From Emergencia sp. (GTDB lineage Bacteria; Bacillota; Clostridia; Peptostreptococcales; Anaerovoracaceae): a stretch of DNA of 64,000 nucleotides. The DNA is taken from NCBI GenBank assembly GCA_022767345.1, contig JALEOD010000053.1, positions 62,001 through 126,000 of the forward strand, written 5' to 3'. The position numbers were made by a program, and so were the translations under genes. Below the pieces are notes generated by a model. The model saw only the letters and a list, made by a program, of their open reading frames with translations, was not told the origin of the DNA and made no database searches. Positions 9,516-17,901 of the stretch are shown here, piece after piece (the first letter of the stretch is position 1; every line of letters starts with the position of its first letter).

Positions 9516-9541
9516 CAGCGGCTGATGAAGGTCGCTGTTTT
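9516..9541 (+). terminator. Weak hairpin terminator after tagD
   Basis: A seven-pair stem (CAGCGGC with GTCGCTG, including one G-T pair) around an eight-base loop is followed by TTTT. It lies 37 bases after tagD and before the next promoter region, so it fits as the end of the surface-polymer operon. The T-run is short. Confidence 0.4.
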
Positions 9542-9616
9542 AGTATCCGTTTTGTATGCGTTTGTATAAATCAGGTTCCATTGCAAAACAAACTTTTCGG
9601 CAAAATTGCACCAAAA

Positions 9617-9663
9617 TTGTATCTGATACAAAATGGTAGATGTATCATAAAAAATGTGATACA
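9617..9663. promoter_or_regulatory. Paired palindromes, likely GntR operators
   Basis: A perfect palindrome TTGTATCTGATACAA (9617-9631) is followed by a second inverted repeat with arms TGTATCA (9641-9647) and TGATACA (9657-9663) separated by nine bases. All four half-sites share TGTATC or its complement. They lie 41-87 bases before the first gene of an operon whose last gene encodes a GntR regulator, the usual layout for autoregulation. Binding by that protein is inferred. Confidence 0.55.
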
Positions 9664-9703
9664 ATGATGACGATGAATACGTATAGAAAGCAGGTTGAAC
9701 AAA

Positions 9704-10642
9704 ATGCCTAAACAAAGAAATTATATGGTCAATTCTCCTCATTTATATAGTGTGTTTTTTGCGCCCCGAGGCAACAGACGTATGCTGGAACTGGGGATGC
9801 AGATTGCGCAGCAGTATTTAGATCCGGAAGATAAGCTCATTGGAATCATCGGTGAAGCAGGCGCCGGAAAAAGCATGCTGATTAAGGGGATGTTTCCGGG
9901 ACTGGATCTTTGCAATGATGACAGCGGCGTCAATGTAAGACCGCTTCCGATTTTAGATGTAGATGAAGACGAAGGCTTTTATGCGCCTCATACTTATCAT
10001 ATGGATGTGCGCTTTGAGTCGGCGTTTACCCAAATGCACGAACTGGCGGAAGCAACGGAAAAAGCCATCAAGAAAGGACGCAGGGTTATCATCGAGCACT
10101 TTGAACTGTTGTTTCCTTTCCTGAAAACTAATGCGCAGCTTTTAATCGGCGTGGGGGAGCAGATTATCATCACTAGACCAAACTTATTCGGACCGCTGCC
10201 TCAGGACATTGCGGAGACGGTACACAAGTCCGTTCGCTATCGTAAGATGGCGCACACTGCAGAAGACCTTGTGGAGCACTGTATGCCGCAGGAACTTTTC
10301 CAAAAGTGTTATCATGGAGATATTAAGCGGGGCTTTTCTCTGGGCTTTAAAGAAAAACCGGATATTGATATTGACGCGCTGAAAAATGCCGTCAATGAAT
10401 ATATCGCCCAGGACCTTTCCGTCAGCTTTTTCGATGAGGATCACGTGAAAATCGGCGAGTTGGTGCACCCTTGCACAGGTCCTAGAATCCACGTCCGTTC
10501 TACAGGTGAAATTGAAAACTTCCGACTGCTGAAAGAAATTTTCTATGATTCCATGCAGGAGATGTATCTGATTATCGGTCTTGTCGGTGAGCGCTGGGAT
10601 GTGGAAACGGGTGATTTGAACAGAATTAAGCTGCATATTTAA
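9704..10642 (+). CDS. P-loop protein of the fumarase/mesaconase operon, with a possible tRNA-synthetase SAD-like end
   Basis: A 312-residue protein. The ATG at 9704 is preferred over an in-frame TTG at 9695 because AAAGCAGG ends ten bases before it. A Walker A motif GEAGAGKS lies at residues 50-57, after a conserved-looking opening YSVFFAPRGNRRM. The C-terminal part contains HPCTGPRIHVRSTGEIENF, which recalls the second additional domain of alanyl/threonyl-tRNA synthetases; I recognise this only loosely. No catalytic synthetase domain is present. The gene starts an operon with the two fumarase subunits (16 bases to the next start) and gntR. A role in nucleotide-dependent maturation or control of the Fe-S hydratase is a guess from context. 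Confidence 0.6.
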   Translation: MPKQRNYMVNSPHLYSVFFAPRGNRRMLELGMQIAQQYLDPEDKLIGIIGEAGAGKSMLIKGMFPGLDLCNDDSGVNVRPLPILDVDEDEGFYAPHTYHMDVRFESAFTQMHELAEATEKAIKKGRRVIIEHFELLFPFLKTNAQLLIGVGEQIIITRPNLFGPLPQDIAETVHKSVRYRKMAHTAEDLVEHCMPQELFQKCYHGDIKRGFSLGFKEKPDIDIDALKNAVNEYIAQDLSVSFFDEDHVKIGELVHPCTGPRIHVRSTGEIENFRLLKEIFYDSMQEMYLIIGLVGERWDVETGDLNRIKLHI

Positions 10643-10658
10643 GGAAGGAGTGAACGGC

Positions 10659-11498
10659 ATGAGAGAAATTAAAGCTGAGCAAATTACGCAGACGGTCAGA
10701 GACCTTTGTATCGAGGCAAACTGCCATCTGCCGGAAGATATCAAAGGTGCTATTGCAGGGTGTAAAGCCTGTGAGCCTTTTGCTATTGCAAAGAATATTT
10801 TAGATAAAATTGAGGAGAACTATCAAATTGCAGATATGGACAACGTGCCAATCTGTCAGGATACAGGTCTTGCCTGTGTGTTTCTTGAAATCGGTCAGGA
10901 TGTACACATCGACGGCAATTTGAAAGACGCTGTTGACGAGGGAGTTCGCAGAGGCTATACCGAAGGTTTTCTGCGCAAATCCTGCGTTAAAGATCCAATC
11001 GACCGAGTTAATACAGGTGACAATACGCCGGCAGTGATTTACTACGATATCGTGCCGGGGGATACTCTGCGCATTACCGTTGCGCCAAAGGGCTTCGGCA
11101 GCGAAAATATGAGCCAGATTAAGATGCTGAAGCCGTCTGACGGTCTTGACGGAGTCAAAGAATTTATTTTAAAGGTAGTGGAGGATGCAGGTCCAAATCC
11201 ATGTCCGCCTATTGTAGTCGGTGTCGGCATCGGCGGAACCTTTGACAAAGCGGCATTTCTTGCGAAGAAAGCCCTTATGCGTCCGGCAGATGAAAGAAAT
11301 GCCAACCCGTTTTACGAAGAGCTTGAAAAGGAAATGCTGGAGAAAATCAATGCTCTGGGCATTGGACCGCAGGGCTTTGGCGGAAAAACCACAGCGCTTG
11401 CTGTCAACATTGAAACTCTGCCGACACACATTGCAGGGCTTCCGTGCGCAGTCAACATCAACTGCCATGTAACCAGACATAAGAGCACAGTTTTATAG
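10659..11498 (+). CDS. Class I fumarase-type hydratase, alpha subunit (fumarase or mesaconase)
   Basis: A 279-residue protein. The start at 10659 follows GGAAGGAG by eight bases. It is the N-terminal, iron-sulfur-binding half of two-subunit class I fumarases, with cysteines in VPICQDTGLACVF, FLRKSCVKDP and PNPCPPIVVGVGIGG. The enzyme hydrates fumarate to malate or, in glutamate fermenters, mesaconate to citramalate using a [4Fe-4S] cluster. The beta subunit follows after 16 bases. Because the genes for methylaspartate mutase, methylaspartate ammonia-lyase and citramalate lyase lie about 10-20 kb downstream, mesaconase is the more interesting assignment. Sequence alone does not separate the two activities. 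Confidence 0.88.
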   Translation: MREIKAEQITQTVRDLCIEANCHLPEDIKGAIAGCKACEPFAIAKNILDKIEENYQIADMDNVPICQDTGLACVFLEIGQDVHIDGNLKDAVDEGVRRGYTEGFLRKSCVKDPIDRVNTGDNTPAVIYYDIVPGDTLRITVAPKGFGSENMSQIKMLKPSDGLDGVKEFILKVVEDAGPNPCPPIVVGVGIGGTFDKAAFLAKKALMRPADERNANPFYEELEKEMLEKINALGIGPQGFGGKTTALAVNIETLPTHIAGLPCAVNINCHVTRHKSTVL

Positions 11499-11514
11499 AA
11501 GGAAAGGCGGAGAG

Positions 11515-12072
11515 ATGGAAAAGAAAATTACGATGCCACTGACGGCAGAAAAGACAAAAGACCTGCATGCAGGTGACAACGTGCTGATCAGCGGCACTAT
11601 TTATACAGGAAGAGACGCTGCTCACAAACGGCTTTGTGAGCTTTTGGCAGAAGGAAAGGAACTTCCCATCGACGTGAAGGACAGTATGATTTATTATGTA
11701 GGTCCTGCGCCGGCAAAACCGGGTCAGGTTATCGGCTCTGCCGGACCGACCACCAGTTACCGTATGGATGCTTACGCGCCGGCACTTTTGGATTTAGGGC
11801 TGAAAGGCATGATTGGCAAAGGAAAACGTTCGCCGGAAGTTATCGAAGCCATGAAGAGAAACGGCGCGGTATACTTTGGCGCCATCGGCGGTGCAGGGGC
11901 TCTTCTTGCGAAATGTATCAAGAAGGCGGAGGTCGTCTGCTATGAGGATTTGGGCGCGGAGGCTGTGCGCCGTCTGGAAGTGGAAAACCTTCCGGCTGTT
12001 GTGATTATTGACAGCGAGGGAAACAATCTGTACGAAGAGGGCCGGAAGAACTATCTGAGCATGGAGAAATAG
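11515..12072 (+). CDS. Class I fumarase-type hydratase, beta subunit (fumarase or mesaconase)
   Basis: A 185-residue protein matching the C-terminal half of class I fumarases. Landmarks are SGTIYTGRDAAHKR near the N-terminus, GPAPAKPGQVIGSAGPTTSYRMD in the middle, and KGMIGKG with GAIGGAGALLAKCI further on. It forms the heteromer with the upstream alpha subunit. The start at 11515 follows GGAAAGGCGGAGAG. Two bases separate its stop from the gntR start, so translation of the two is probably coupled. Whether the pair serves as fumarase or mesaconase is decided by context only. Confidence 0.88.
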   Translation: MEKKITMPLTAEKTKDLHAGDNVLISGTIYTGRDAAHKRLCELLAEGKELPIDVKDSMIYYVGPAPAKPGQVIGSAGPTTSYRMDAYAPALLDLGLKGMIGKGKRSPEVIEAMKRNGAVYFGAIGGAGALLAKCIKKAEVVCYEDLGAEAVRRLEVENLPAVVIIDSEGNNLYEEGRKNYLSMEK

Positions 12073-12074
12073 AT

Positions 12075-13064
12075 ATGTTTGTGGATTTTAAACTGGATAC
12101 TGCTTATGAGGGGCCTATCTATAAGCAGATTGCAGAGCGAATATCTGAGGCGATTAAAGACGGGAAGCTGTCAGCAGGCTTTAAGCTGCCGACCGTAAGA
12201 GAACTGTCCGGCGAAATCGGCGTAGCCTGCGGCACAATCAAACACGCTTATGAATATCTGGAAGAGCAGGGTTTTGTCGAAATGGTACAGGGCAGCGGTT
12301 CCTTTGTCATCGACCAGAATGAGGACTTTGCGAGCCGAAAGGAAAAGGCGATGCTCGCCATCAATCAGCTGTTTTCGCGGCTGGAAAGCCTCGGTTTTAC
12401 GCCGAGGGAGATGGAGATTTATCTCAATCTGAAACTGCGGGGACTGGAAGAAAAGTACGATGTGGTAAAGGTAGCGCTGGTGGACTGCAATCCTGAGACG
12501 CTGCAGATGATAGAGAGGCAGCTCTCGCAGATAGGCTATGCGGAGACAGCAGCCTTTGACCTTGCACGAATCGACGAAGCTGCAGAGCATTTAAACGAAG
12601 AATATGACTTGGTTTTAACCACTTCTACTCATTTTACAGAGGTAGAGCAGTATATCAACAGCAACAAGGTGCTTGCCATGGTTGCCATGACCCCGTCTGT
12701 GGGCACGATTGTCAGACTGGCGAAGATTGGAGATACACAGAAAGTAGGGATCTTCTGTGCCAGTGATGCTTTTGCCGGCGTGGTGCGGAGCAACTGTCAG
12801 GGCATGGGTTCTTGGAGTGAGCAGATGGCAACCCAGCTTGCAGGGATATTTGAAAGAGAGGAACAGTTTTTTGCTGAGAATGATGTGGTTATCGTGCCGG
12901 AGGGTTATGAAACCTTTGTCACGCCGGAAGAAAAGGCTCGGCTGCAGCGGTTCAGCGATAAGGGAGGACAGCTGGTTTCCTACAGTTATAAAGTGGACAA
13001 AGGTTCGTTCCTCCATGTAGTAGAACAGATTAAGCGGGTTATGAACAAGAAACGGAGCATGTGA
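12075..13064 (+). CDS. GntR-family transcriptional regulator with a large C-terminal sensor domain
   Basis: A 329-residue protein. Residues about 10-80 form a GntR winged helix (GPIYKQIAERISEAIKDGKL, then LPTVRELSGEIGVACGTIKHAYEYLEEQGFV). The C-terminal ~220 residues are not the usual FadR, HutC or aminotransferase-like type. They look like an alpha/beta periplasmic-binding-like fold (VKVALVDCNPETL, YDLVLTTSTHF, KVGIFCASDAFAG). The effector is unknown; an organic acid such as mesaconate, citramalate or fumarate is suggested only by the operon. It is the last gene after the P-loop protein and hydratase subunits, and it probably binds the palindromes at 9617-9663. Confidence 0.8.
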   Translation: MFVDFKLDTAYEGPIYKQIAERISEAIKDGKLSAGFKLPTVRELSGEIGVACGTIKHAYEYLEEQGFVEMVQGSGSFVIDQNEDFASRKEKAMLAINQLFSRLESLGFTPREMEIYLNLKLRGLEEKYDVVKVALVDCNPETLQMIERQLSQIGYAETAAFDLARIDEAAEHLNEEYDLVLTTSTHFTEVEQYINSNKVLAMVAMTPSVGTIVRLAKIGDTQKVGIFCASDAFAGVVRSNCQGMGSWSEQMATQLAGIFEREEQFFAENDVVIVPEGYETFVTPEEKARLQRFSDKGGQLVSYSYKVDKGSFLHVVEQIKRVMNKKRSM

Positions 13065-13111
13065 GGCGCAGTTAAGACTGCTGACTTCAAAAGAGAAAGA
13101 TAACAGAAATA

Positions 13112-13158
13112 AATCGAGTAGGAGGTAGGCGAAACAATCGCCCACCTCCTACTCGATT
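13112..13158. terminator. Strong bidirectional hairpin terminator
   Basis: A 20-position stem with one mismatch (left arm opens AATCGAGTAGGAGGT) encloses a seven-base loop. It sits between gntR (plus) and the nuclease gene (minus), whose 3' ends face each other, so it probably ends both transcripts. The T-tract is poor on the plus side and better on the minus side. Confidence 0.75.
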
Positions 13159-13203
13159 GGTTTGTATCAATGTGTGATTTTGAGTAAAGGACAGCAGTAC
13201 TCA

Positions 13204-14115
13204 TTAATTGGAATGATTGCTGTATTTTAGATAATATGCGTATGCGTCTGTCTCAGTCAGGTCAAATCGCTTCTGCAGTCTGGCAAGAATCTGATTTTTT
13301 GATTTTCCGTCTTCCAGATTGTCTTGGATCAGGGCAGCGATTCCTTGCTCAATTCCTTTTCGTATGCCGACGGCTTCTCTTTTTTCAAGTTCGGTTACAC
13401 GGTCGTGCTCTGCGATTCTTTCGTGCCACAAAAGCACTTCTAAAACTTCGTCATCTGTGACGTTTTTATATACTTGATTGGACATATGAATTGCCTCCTC
13501 GCCTGTTTCCAAAAGCTTTGCCACATAGTCTTCACGTTCACTATCACCAGCGAATTTCAGGTAAGCGCAGAACTGCTCCAGCGGGGTCATCAGGGAAGGG
13601 TCTTTCTCCTGAAGCTTCCCAAGTTCTAAAAAATGAATTTCCAGCTTATCTGTCAGGATATGACCGCAGGTTTCTTCTGCCATCGTGAATTTGGTATGGA
13701 AATTCGGGATGTCATGAAACTGTGTGCCATTGATAAAGGAGATGACTATGCTTTTTTTCATTTTATCATAGTTTTCGCCGGAAGCCAATGAAGAATTTAC
13801 CATGCGGCAGCCGTACATCAGCGTGCGGTCTGTAAAACTATCTTCTGCCTTATTTTGCATTTCAATATTAAACTGTTCATGATGGAGTGTTTTTGCGCGG
13901 ATGTCCATGATGGTACTCTTGTCGCTGGGCTTGAAGCCCTTATGGACACTGTTGATTACAGTGACTTCTGTAATAGGATCCTCCTTTCGGTCTAAAACCA
14001 GATTGAGCATGGAGATCAGCGCTTGTCTGGATGCGTCTGTGTCAGAGGCATAAACTAAATAAAACACCAGATCGCTTGTCAGGCGCAGTGGTGTTTGGGT
14101 ATTGTGTATTGACAT
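13204..14115 (-). CDS. Rpn-family PD-(D/E)XK nuclease / putative transposase
   Basis: A 303-residue protein. It opens with the family's typical RLTSDLVFYLVYAS..RQALISMLNLVL, followed by the nuclease core STIMDIRAK and FNIEMQ (D71, E85, Q87), the PD-(D/E)XK signature in its ExQ form. The C-terminus is helical and charged with a terminal RLQKRFDLTETDAYAYYL segment. Rpn proteins act as nucleases that promote recombination and are often annotated as transposases, but I see no inverted repeats around this gene. It is a lone gene convergent with gntR. The family is widespread and multicopy in clostridia. Confidence 0.85.
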   Translation of the reverse strand: MSIHNTQTPLRLTSDLVFYLVYASDTDASRQALISMLNLVLDRKEDPITEVTVINSVHKGFKPSDKSTIMDIRAKTLHHEQFNIEMQNKAEDSFTDRTLMYGCRMVNSSLASGENYDKMKKSIVISFINGTQFHDIPNFHTKFTMAEETCGHILTDKLEIHFLELGKLQEKDPSLMTPLEQFCAYLKFAGDSEREDYVAKLLETGEEAIHMSNQVYKNVTDDEVLEVLLWHERIAEHDRVTELEKREAVGIRKGIEQGIAALIQDNLEDGKSKNQILARLQKRFDLTETDAYAYYLKYSNHSN

Positions 14116-14339
14116 ATTGATTCACTTCCTGTATGTATATAAATTTACAAAAATAAAAAAAGAAGAAAAAGGTATTCAAGTTAAAATTTGCCTTTTTCTC
14201 CTTACCTGGAAAACGGCATCAAGGACTGCAGCGGCTGTTTGGTGCCTCATCGAAAGGATAATTACGACTTTATAATGATACGATTGGCAAAATTCCATAA
14301 GACACTGCAAAGCAAAGAATTGGAAGGATAGAAAAATTT

Positions 14340-14370
14340 TTGACCGATGACTGCAATCCGGTGCTATAAT
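14340..14370 (+). promoter_or_regulatory. Promoter of the EamA transporter gene
   Basis: TTGACC (14340-14345) and a perfect TATAAT (14365-14370) with an upstream TG (extended -10) are separated by 19 bases, slightly long. The transporter start follows about 42 bases later. The rest of the gap back to 14116 shows no clear gene or repeat. Confidence 0.6.
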
Positions 14371-14411
14371 AGAACTTACATATGCACGTTGAAATCTGGG
14401 AGGAAAGAGAC

Positions 14412-15278
14412 ATGTGGATTCTAATGGCATTCGGTTCAGCCTTATTTGCCGGAATTACTTCAATTTTAGCCAAGTGCGGGATTCAGAAGACTGATTCAAC
14501 TGTTGCGACAGCCATACGCACGATCATTGTACTGATTTTTTCATGGGTGATGGTCTTTGTGACAGGATCCCAATCTCAAATTGGTTTCATCAGCGGAAAA
14601 ACCTGGCTGTTCCTGGTTTTGTCGGGAATGGCAACGGGCGCGTCGTGGCTCTGCTATTTCAGGGCTTTGCAGACAGGCGATATTAACAAGGTGGTTCCCA
14701 CTGACAAATCCAGCGTGGTGCTGACAATTCTCCTTGCTTTTATCTTTCTGCACGAGGAGATGAATTTGATAAAGGCAGCGGGTGTTGTATGCATTGCCGC
14801 AGGGACATTTATGATGATTGAAAAAAAGGATATACCGGCAAAGCAGAATGGAACCGGAAATCAATGGTTCCTTTACGCTGCGGGGTCTGCGGTCTTTGCC
14901 AGTTTGACTTCCATTCTCGGCAAGGTTGGAATTACCGGCGTGGAGTCCAACCTGGGAACTGCCATCCGCACGGGTGTTGTACTGGTCATGGCGTGGCTCA
15001 TGGTATATGTGACGGGAAAACAGCATACGGTAAAAGATATTTCGCGGAAAGAATTGTGTTTTATCGCTCTGTCGGGTCTTGCAACGGGCGCATCCTGGCT
15101 TTGTTATTACAGGTCGCTGCAGGAGGGTCCTGCCAGCGTGATTGTTCCCATTGATAAACTCAGCATTCTTGTGACGATTTTCTTTTCTTATCTTGTATTT
15201 GGCGAGCGTTTATCCGGGAAATCCTGTGCGGGTCTTGCCGCTATTGTCGCAGGCACCCTGGTTCTGCTGATACCGTAA
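14412..15278 (+). CDS. EamA-family (drug/metabolite superfamily) transporter
   Basis: A 288-residue membrane protein with about ten transmembrane helices built from two EamA repeats. The duplication is visible in SALFAGITSILAKCGI against SAVFASLTSILGKVGI, and in GMATGASWLCYFRAL against GLATGASWLCYYRSL. The start at 14412 follows GGGAGGAAAG; an in-frame ATG at 14382 has no such site. Family members export or import small metabolites such as amino acids or sugars; the substrate cannot be read from sequence. It is a single gene with its own promoter and a terminator downstream. Confidence 0.88.
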   Translation: MWILMAFGSALFAGITSILAKCGIQKTDSTVATAIRTIIVLIFSWVMVFVTGSQSQIGFISGKTWLFLVLSGMATGASWLCYFRALQTGDINKVVPTDKSSVVLTILLAFIFLHEEMNLIKAAGVVCIAAGTFMMIEKKDIPAKQNGTGNQWFLYAAGSAVFASLTSILGKVGITGVESNLGTAIRTGVVLVMAWLMVYVTGKQHTVKDISRKELCFIALSGLATGASWLCYYRSLQEGPASVIVPIDKLSILVTIFFSYLVFGERLSGKSCAGLAAIVAGTLVLLIP

Positions 15279-15292
15279 GAAAGTAACCGTAC

Positions 15293-15342
15293 AAACGCGT
15301 ATTTTGAGATGTCTGAAAAACAGTCCGGATACGCGTTTTATT
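15293..15342 (+). terminator. Hairpin terminator after the EamA gene
   Basis: Arms AAACGCGTAT (15293-15302) and ATACGCGTTT (15329-15338) pair perfectly over ten bases, followed by TTTA. The loop is long (26 bases). Confidence 0.55.
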
Positions 15343-15377
15343 CTGCGGATTTTTTGGACTTTGCGGCAAGAGAATAA

Positions 15378-15414
15378 TTGAGGTCTTCTCAAAATCGGTC
15401 AACGGATTTATAAT
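15378..15414 (+). promoter_or_regulatory. Promoter and candidate TetR operator
   Basis: A perfect -10 TATAAT lies at 15409-15414. An inverted repeat TTGAG-N5-CTCAA (15378-15392) covers the expected -35 region. The next gene is a TetR regulator in an exporter operon, so self-repression is plausible. The five-base arms are short, so the operator call is tentative. Confidence 0.4.
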
Positions 15415-15448
15415 AAAGAAAATTGTACCTTTCAATGGAGGAAAACCT

Positions 15449-16060
15449 GTGAACGAAAAGTTTTTTTCTCTGCCAAAAGAAAAGCAGGAAGCAATCATCA
15501 GTGCCGGCTATAAGGTCTTTTCGCAGAATTCCTATCAAACAAGTCCAATGCGTGAAATTGCGGAGGCTGCGGGAATCAGCAAATCGCTGCTGTTTCACTA
15601 TTTTCACAACAAGAAGGAGCTGTATCTGTTTTTGTGGGACACCTGCGCAGAGAGAACTATCGCGTATTTGACCGAGTATGAGTGTTACAGTCAGCAGGGA
15701 TTTTTTGAAAGTATTGAGCGAGGCATGCAGGCAAAGATGGAAATCATCAACAAATATCCGGATATGGCGAATTTTACTATTAGAGCATTTTATGAGAAGG
15801 ATCCGGAAATCTGTGCCGCGGTTTCAGAGAGTTATCACAGGTATTTTAATCTGAAGGCGGATTGGACCCGTGTCAATTTTGATCCGGCGCAGTTTGTGCC
15901 GGGACTTGATATTGAGATGATGTACCGGGAAATGTACTGGGCATCAGAAGGGTATCTCTGGGAGATGGTGCAGCGAGGGGCGTTGGATGCCGCGGAAATG
16001 GAAAGGGACTTTACCAGACTGATTGAGTTCTGGAAAAGTATTTATCTTCGGAAGGAGTGA
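15449..16060 (+). CDS. TetR/AcrR-family transcriptional regulator
   Basis: A 203-residue protein with a GTG start at 15449, placed by the GGAGG eight bases upstream. The N-terminal helix-turn-helix is clear (KQEAIISAGYKVFSQNSY, then MREIAEAAGISKSLLFHYF). The rest is an all-helical ligand-binding domain with no recognisable specificity. It is the first gene of a three-gene unit with an ABC ATPase and permease and probably represses that exporter until an unknown inducer binds. The ATPase start follows its stop by four bases. Confidence 0.88.
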   Translation: MNEKFFSLPKEKQEAIISAGYKVFSQNSYQTSPMREIAEAAGISKSLLFHYFHNKKELYLFLWDTCAERTIAYLTEYECYSQQGFFESIERGMQAKMEIINKYPDMANFTIRAFYEKDPEICAAVSESYHRYFNLKADWTRVNFDPAQFVPGLDIEMMYREMYWASEGYLWEMVQRGALDAAEMERDFTRLIEFWKSIYLRKE

Positions 16061-16064
16061 CAGC

Positions 16065-16946
16065 ATGGATGCAATCAGACTGGAAAATCTAACCAAATAT
16101 TACGGAAAAAAGCGGGGAATCGACGGGATTACGTTAACCGTTCCCCAGGGGGAGTTTTTCGGCTTTATCGGTCCCAACGGCGCGGGAAAATCTACCACGA
16201 TTCGTGTTTTGCTGGGGCTTATTGAGAAGACCGCTGGAAACGCAAGGGTATGCGGCCTTGAAGCCGGAAAGGAAACAAAATCTATTCTTGCGAAAGTCGG
16301 CTATCTGCCTTCTGAGGCCATATTTTACCATGGTATGCGGGTGAAGGATATTTTGAAATTGTCTTCTGATTTACGGAAAAAGGACTGCGGCAAAACAGCG
16401 GCGGAGCTCTGTGAAAGACTGCAGCTTTCTGTCAGCAGGAGGGTTGAGGAGCTTTCCTTTGGAAACCGAAAAAAGGTTGCTATCGTCTGCGCTCTGCAGC
16501 ATCACCCCGATGTGCTGATTTTGGATGAGCCGACAAGCGGTCTTGATCCTCTGATGCAGAGAGAATTTTTCGAGATTTTGAAGGAGCGAAATAAAGCTGG
16601 GGCTACGGTATTTCTGTCCAGCCATATTTTGTCAGAAATTCAGAGAAACTGTACCAGGGCCGCGCTGATACGGGAAGGGCGCATCATTGCCTGCGACAGT
16701 GTGGAGGCCCTTGCGCGTACCAGCATCAGACGGGTTACTATGTGCGGCAGTGCATCTCTTGCCGGCCTTGATGGAATTCGGGACAAAAAGAATGTTGGAG
16801 AGCAGACCAGCTTTCTCTATAGCGGGAATATGAATCTATTGCTGAAAAAGCTGGCGGAGGGGCAGATTTCTGATTTGACCATTTCTGAACCGGATCTGGA
16901 GGAAATCGTCCTGCATTATTATGAAAAGGACGGTGAGAGACTATGA
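16065..16946 (+). CDS. ABC transporter ATP-binding protein
   Basis: A 293-residue ATPase with Walker A GPNGAGKS, signature LSFGNRKK and Walker B VLILDEPTSGLDP. The start at 16065 follows AAGGAG by seven bases. The C-terminal ~70 residues after the ATPase core resemble those of CcmA/DrrA-type drug and lipid exporters. It pairs with the permease whose start overlaps its stop by four bases (ATGA). The complex probably exports a toxic compound or envelope component under control of the TetR protein upstream; the substrate is unknown. Confidence 0.9.
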   Translation: MDAIRLENLTKYYGKKRGIDGITLTVPQGEFFGFIGPNGAGKSTTIRVLLGLIEKTAGNARVCGLEAGKETKSILAKVGYLPSEAIFYHGMRVKDILKLSSDLRKKDCGKTAAELCERLQLSVSRRVEELSFGNRKKVAIVCALQHHPDVLILDEPTSGLDPLMQREFFEILKERNKAGATVFLSSHILSEIQRNCTRAALIREGRIIACDSVEALARTSIRRVTMCGSASLAGLDGIRDKKNVGEQTSFLYSGNMNLLLKKLAEGQISDLTISEPDLEEIVLHYYEKDGERL

Positions 16947-17725
16947 CACTGACAAGACATGAGCTCAGGCAGGGGAAAATTTCTTTTTTGATCTGGACGG
17001 CAGCCATTGGATTTCTTCTGGCAGTCTGCATTTTTCTCTTTCCGGAGATGAAAGGGCAGATGGAGCGGGTCAGCGATTTGTTTGGATCAATGGGTTCCTT
17101 TTCAGACGCCTTTGGAATGAATCGGCTGAATTTCGGCACTCTTACCGGTTTCTACGCTGTTGAATGCGGCAATGTGCTGGGACTTGGCGGTGCCTTTTAC
17201 GCCAGTCTCTGTGCAGCGGGAATATTGAGCAAGGAGATGAAAGACGGCACGGCGGAATTTTTACTGGCGCATCCTGTCAGCCGCAGTGCTATTGTGACTG
17301 AAAAACTGCTGGCAGTTTTTCTGCAGGTGACTGCAATGAATCTACTGGTCTATGTCCTTGCCATAGGCTCTATTTCCGCAATCGGTGAGGAAATTCCATG
17401 GAAGACCATCAATCTCCTGCACTTTGCTTACTATTTGATGCAGCTGGAACTTGCCGGCATCTGTTTGGGGATTTCCGCTTTTATGCGCAAAGGCAGCATA
17501 GGAGCGGGTCTGGGCATCGCCGTCATGATGTACTTTCTGAATCTCATTGCAAATATCACAGATTCAGCTGCGTTTTTGAAATATGTGACGCCCTTTGGTT
17601 ATTGTGACGGCGCTGATATTGCTGCATCAGGCAGTCTGGATACAGCCTATGTGGCTGTCGGCACAGGTTTGGGAATTTGCGGCATCTGCGCCGCTTACCT
17701 GCAGTTTACGAGAAAGGATATCTGA
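16943..17725 (+). CDS. ABC-2 type transporter permease
   Basis: A 260-residue membrane protein with about six transmembrane segments, starting with an amphipathic stretch (MTLTRHELRQGKISFLIWTA). The pattern of an early single helix, a long loop containing EMKDGTAEFLLAHPVSRSAIV, and a cluster of later helices is typical of ABC-2 permeases. That loop motif is the usual coupling segment of the family. It overlaps the ATPase gene by four bases, and a terminator lies 30 bases downstream, closing the tetR-ABC operon. Confidence 0.85.
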   Translation: MTLTRHELRQGKISFLIWTAAIGFLLAVCIFLFPEMKGQMERVSDLFGSMGSFSDAFGMNRLNFGTLTGFYAVECGNVLGLGGAFYASLCAAGILSKEMKDGTAEFLLAHPVSRSAIVTEKLLAVFLQVTAMNLLVYVLAIGSISAIGEEIPWKTINLLHFAYYLMQLELAGICLGISAFMRKGSIGAGLGIAVMMYFLNLIANITDSAAFLKYVTPFGYCDGADIAASGSLDTAYVAVGTGLGICGICAAYLQFTRKDI

Positions 17726-17754
17726 TGAGATAAGTGAAATACGCCGTCAGATGA

Positions 17755-17783
17755 ACAGAGAGAGAATATCTTCTCTGTTTTTT
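17755..17783 (+). terminator. Terminator of the tetR-ABC operon
   Basis: Arms ACAGAGA and TCTCTGT flank a ten-base loop and are followed by six Ts. It lies 30 bases after the permease stop. Confidence 0.75.
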
Positions 17784-17810
17784 ATTGGGCAAAAGCAGGA
17801 AATTGTCTAG

Positions 17811-17838
17811 TTTCAATTTACAAAAAAGGTAGTATAAT
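17811..17838 (+). promoter_or_regulatory. Promoter of the radical SAM gene
   Basis: A perfect -10 TATAAT (17833-17838) has a weak -35 TTTCAA (17811-17816) at 16 bases. The gene starts 63 bases further on. Confidence 0.45.
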
Positions 17839-17901
17839 ACGTTGTAAAATAAAAAAGAATTGTGTTCTCACAGGGAATGAACAATTGGAGGTAAAAGATT
17901 T

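Noticed and set aside
13204..14115. A mobile element based on the transposase label often given to Rpn proteins
   Set aside because: No terminal inverted repeats or duplicated target are visible around the gene.
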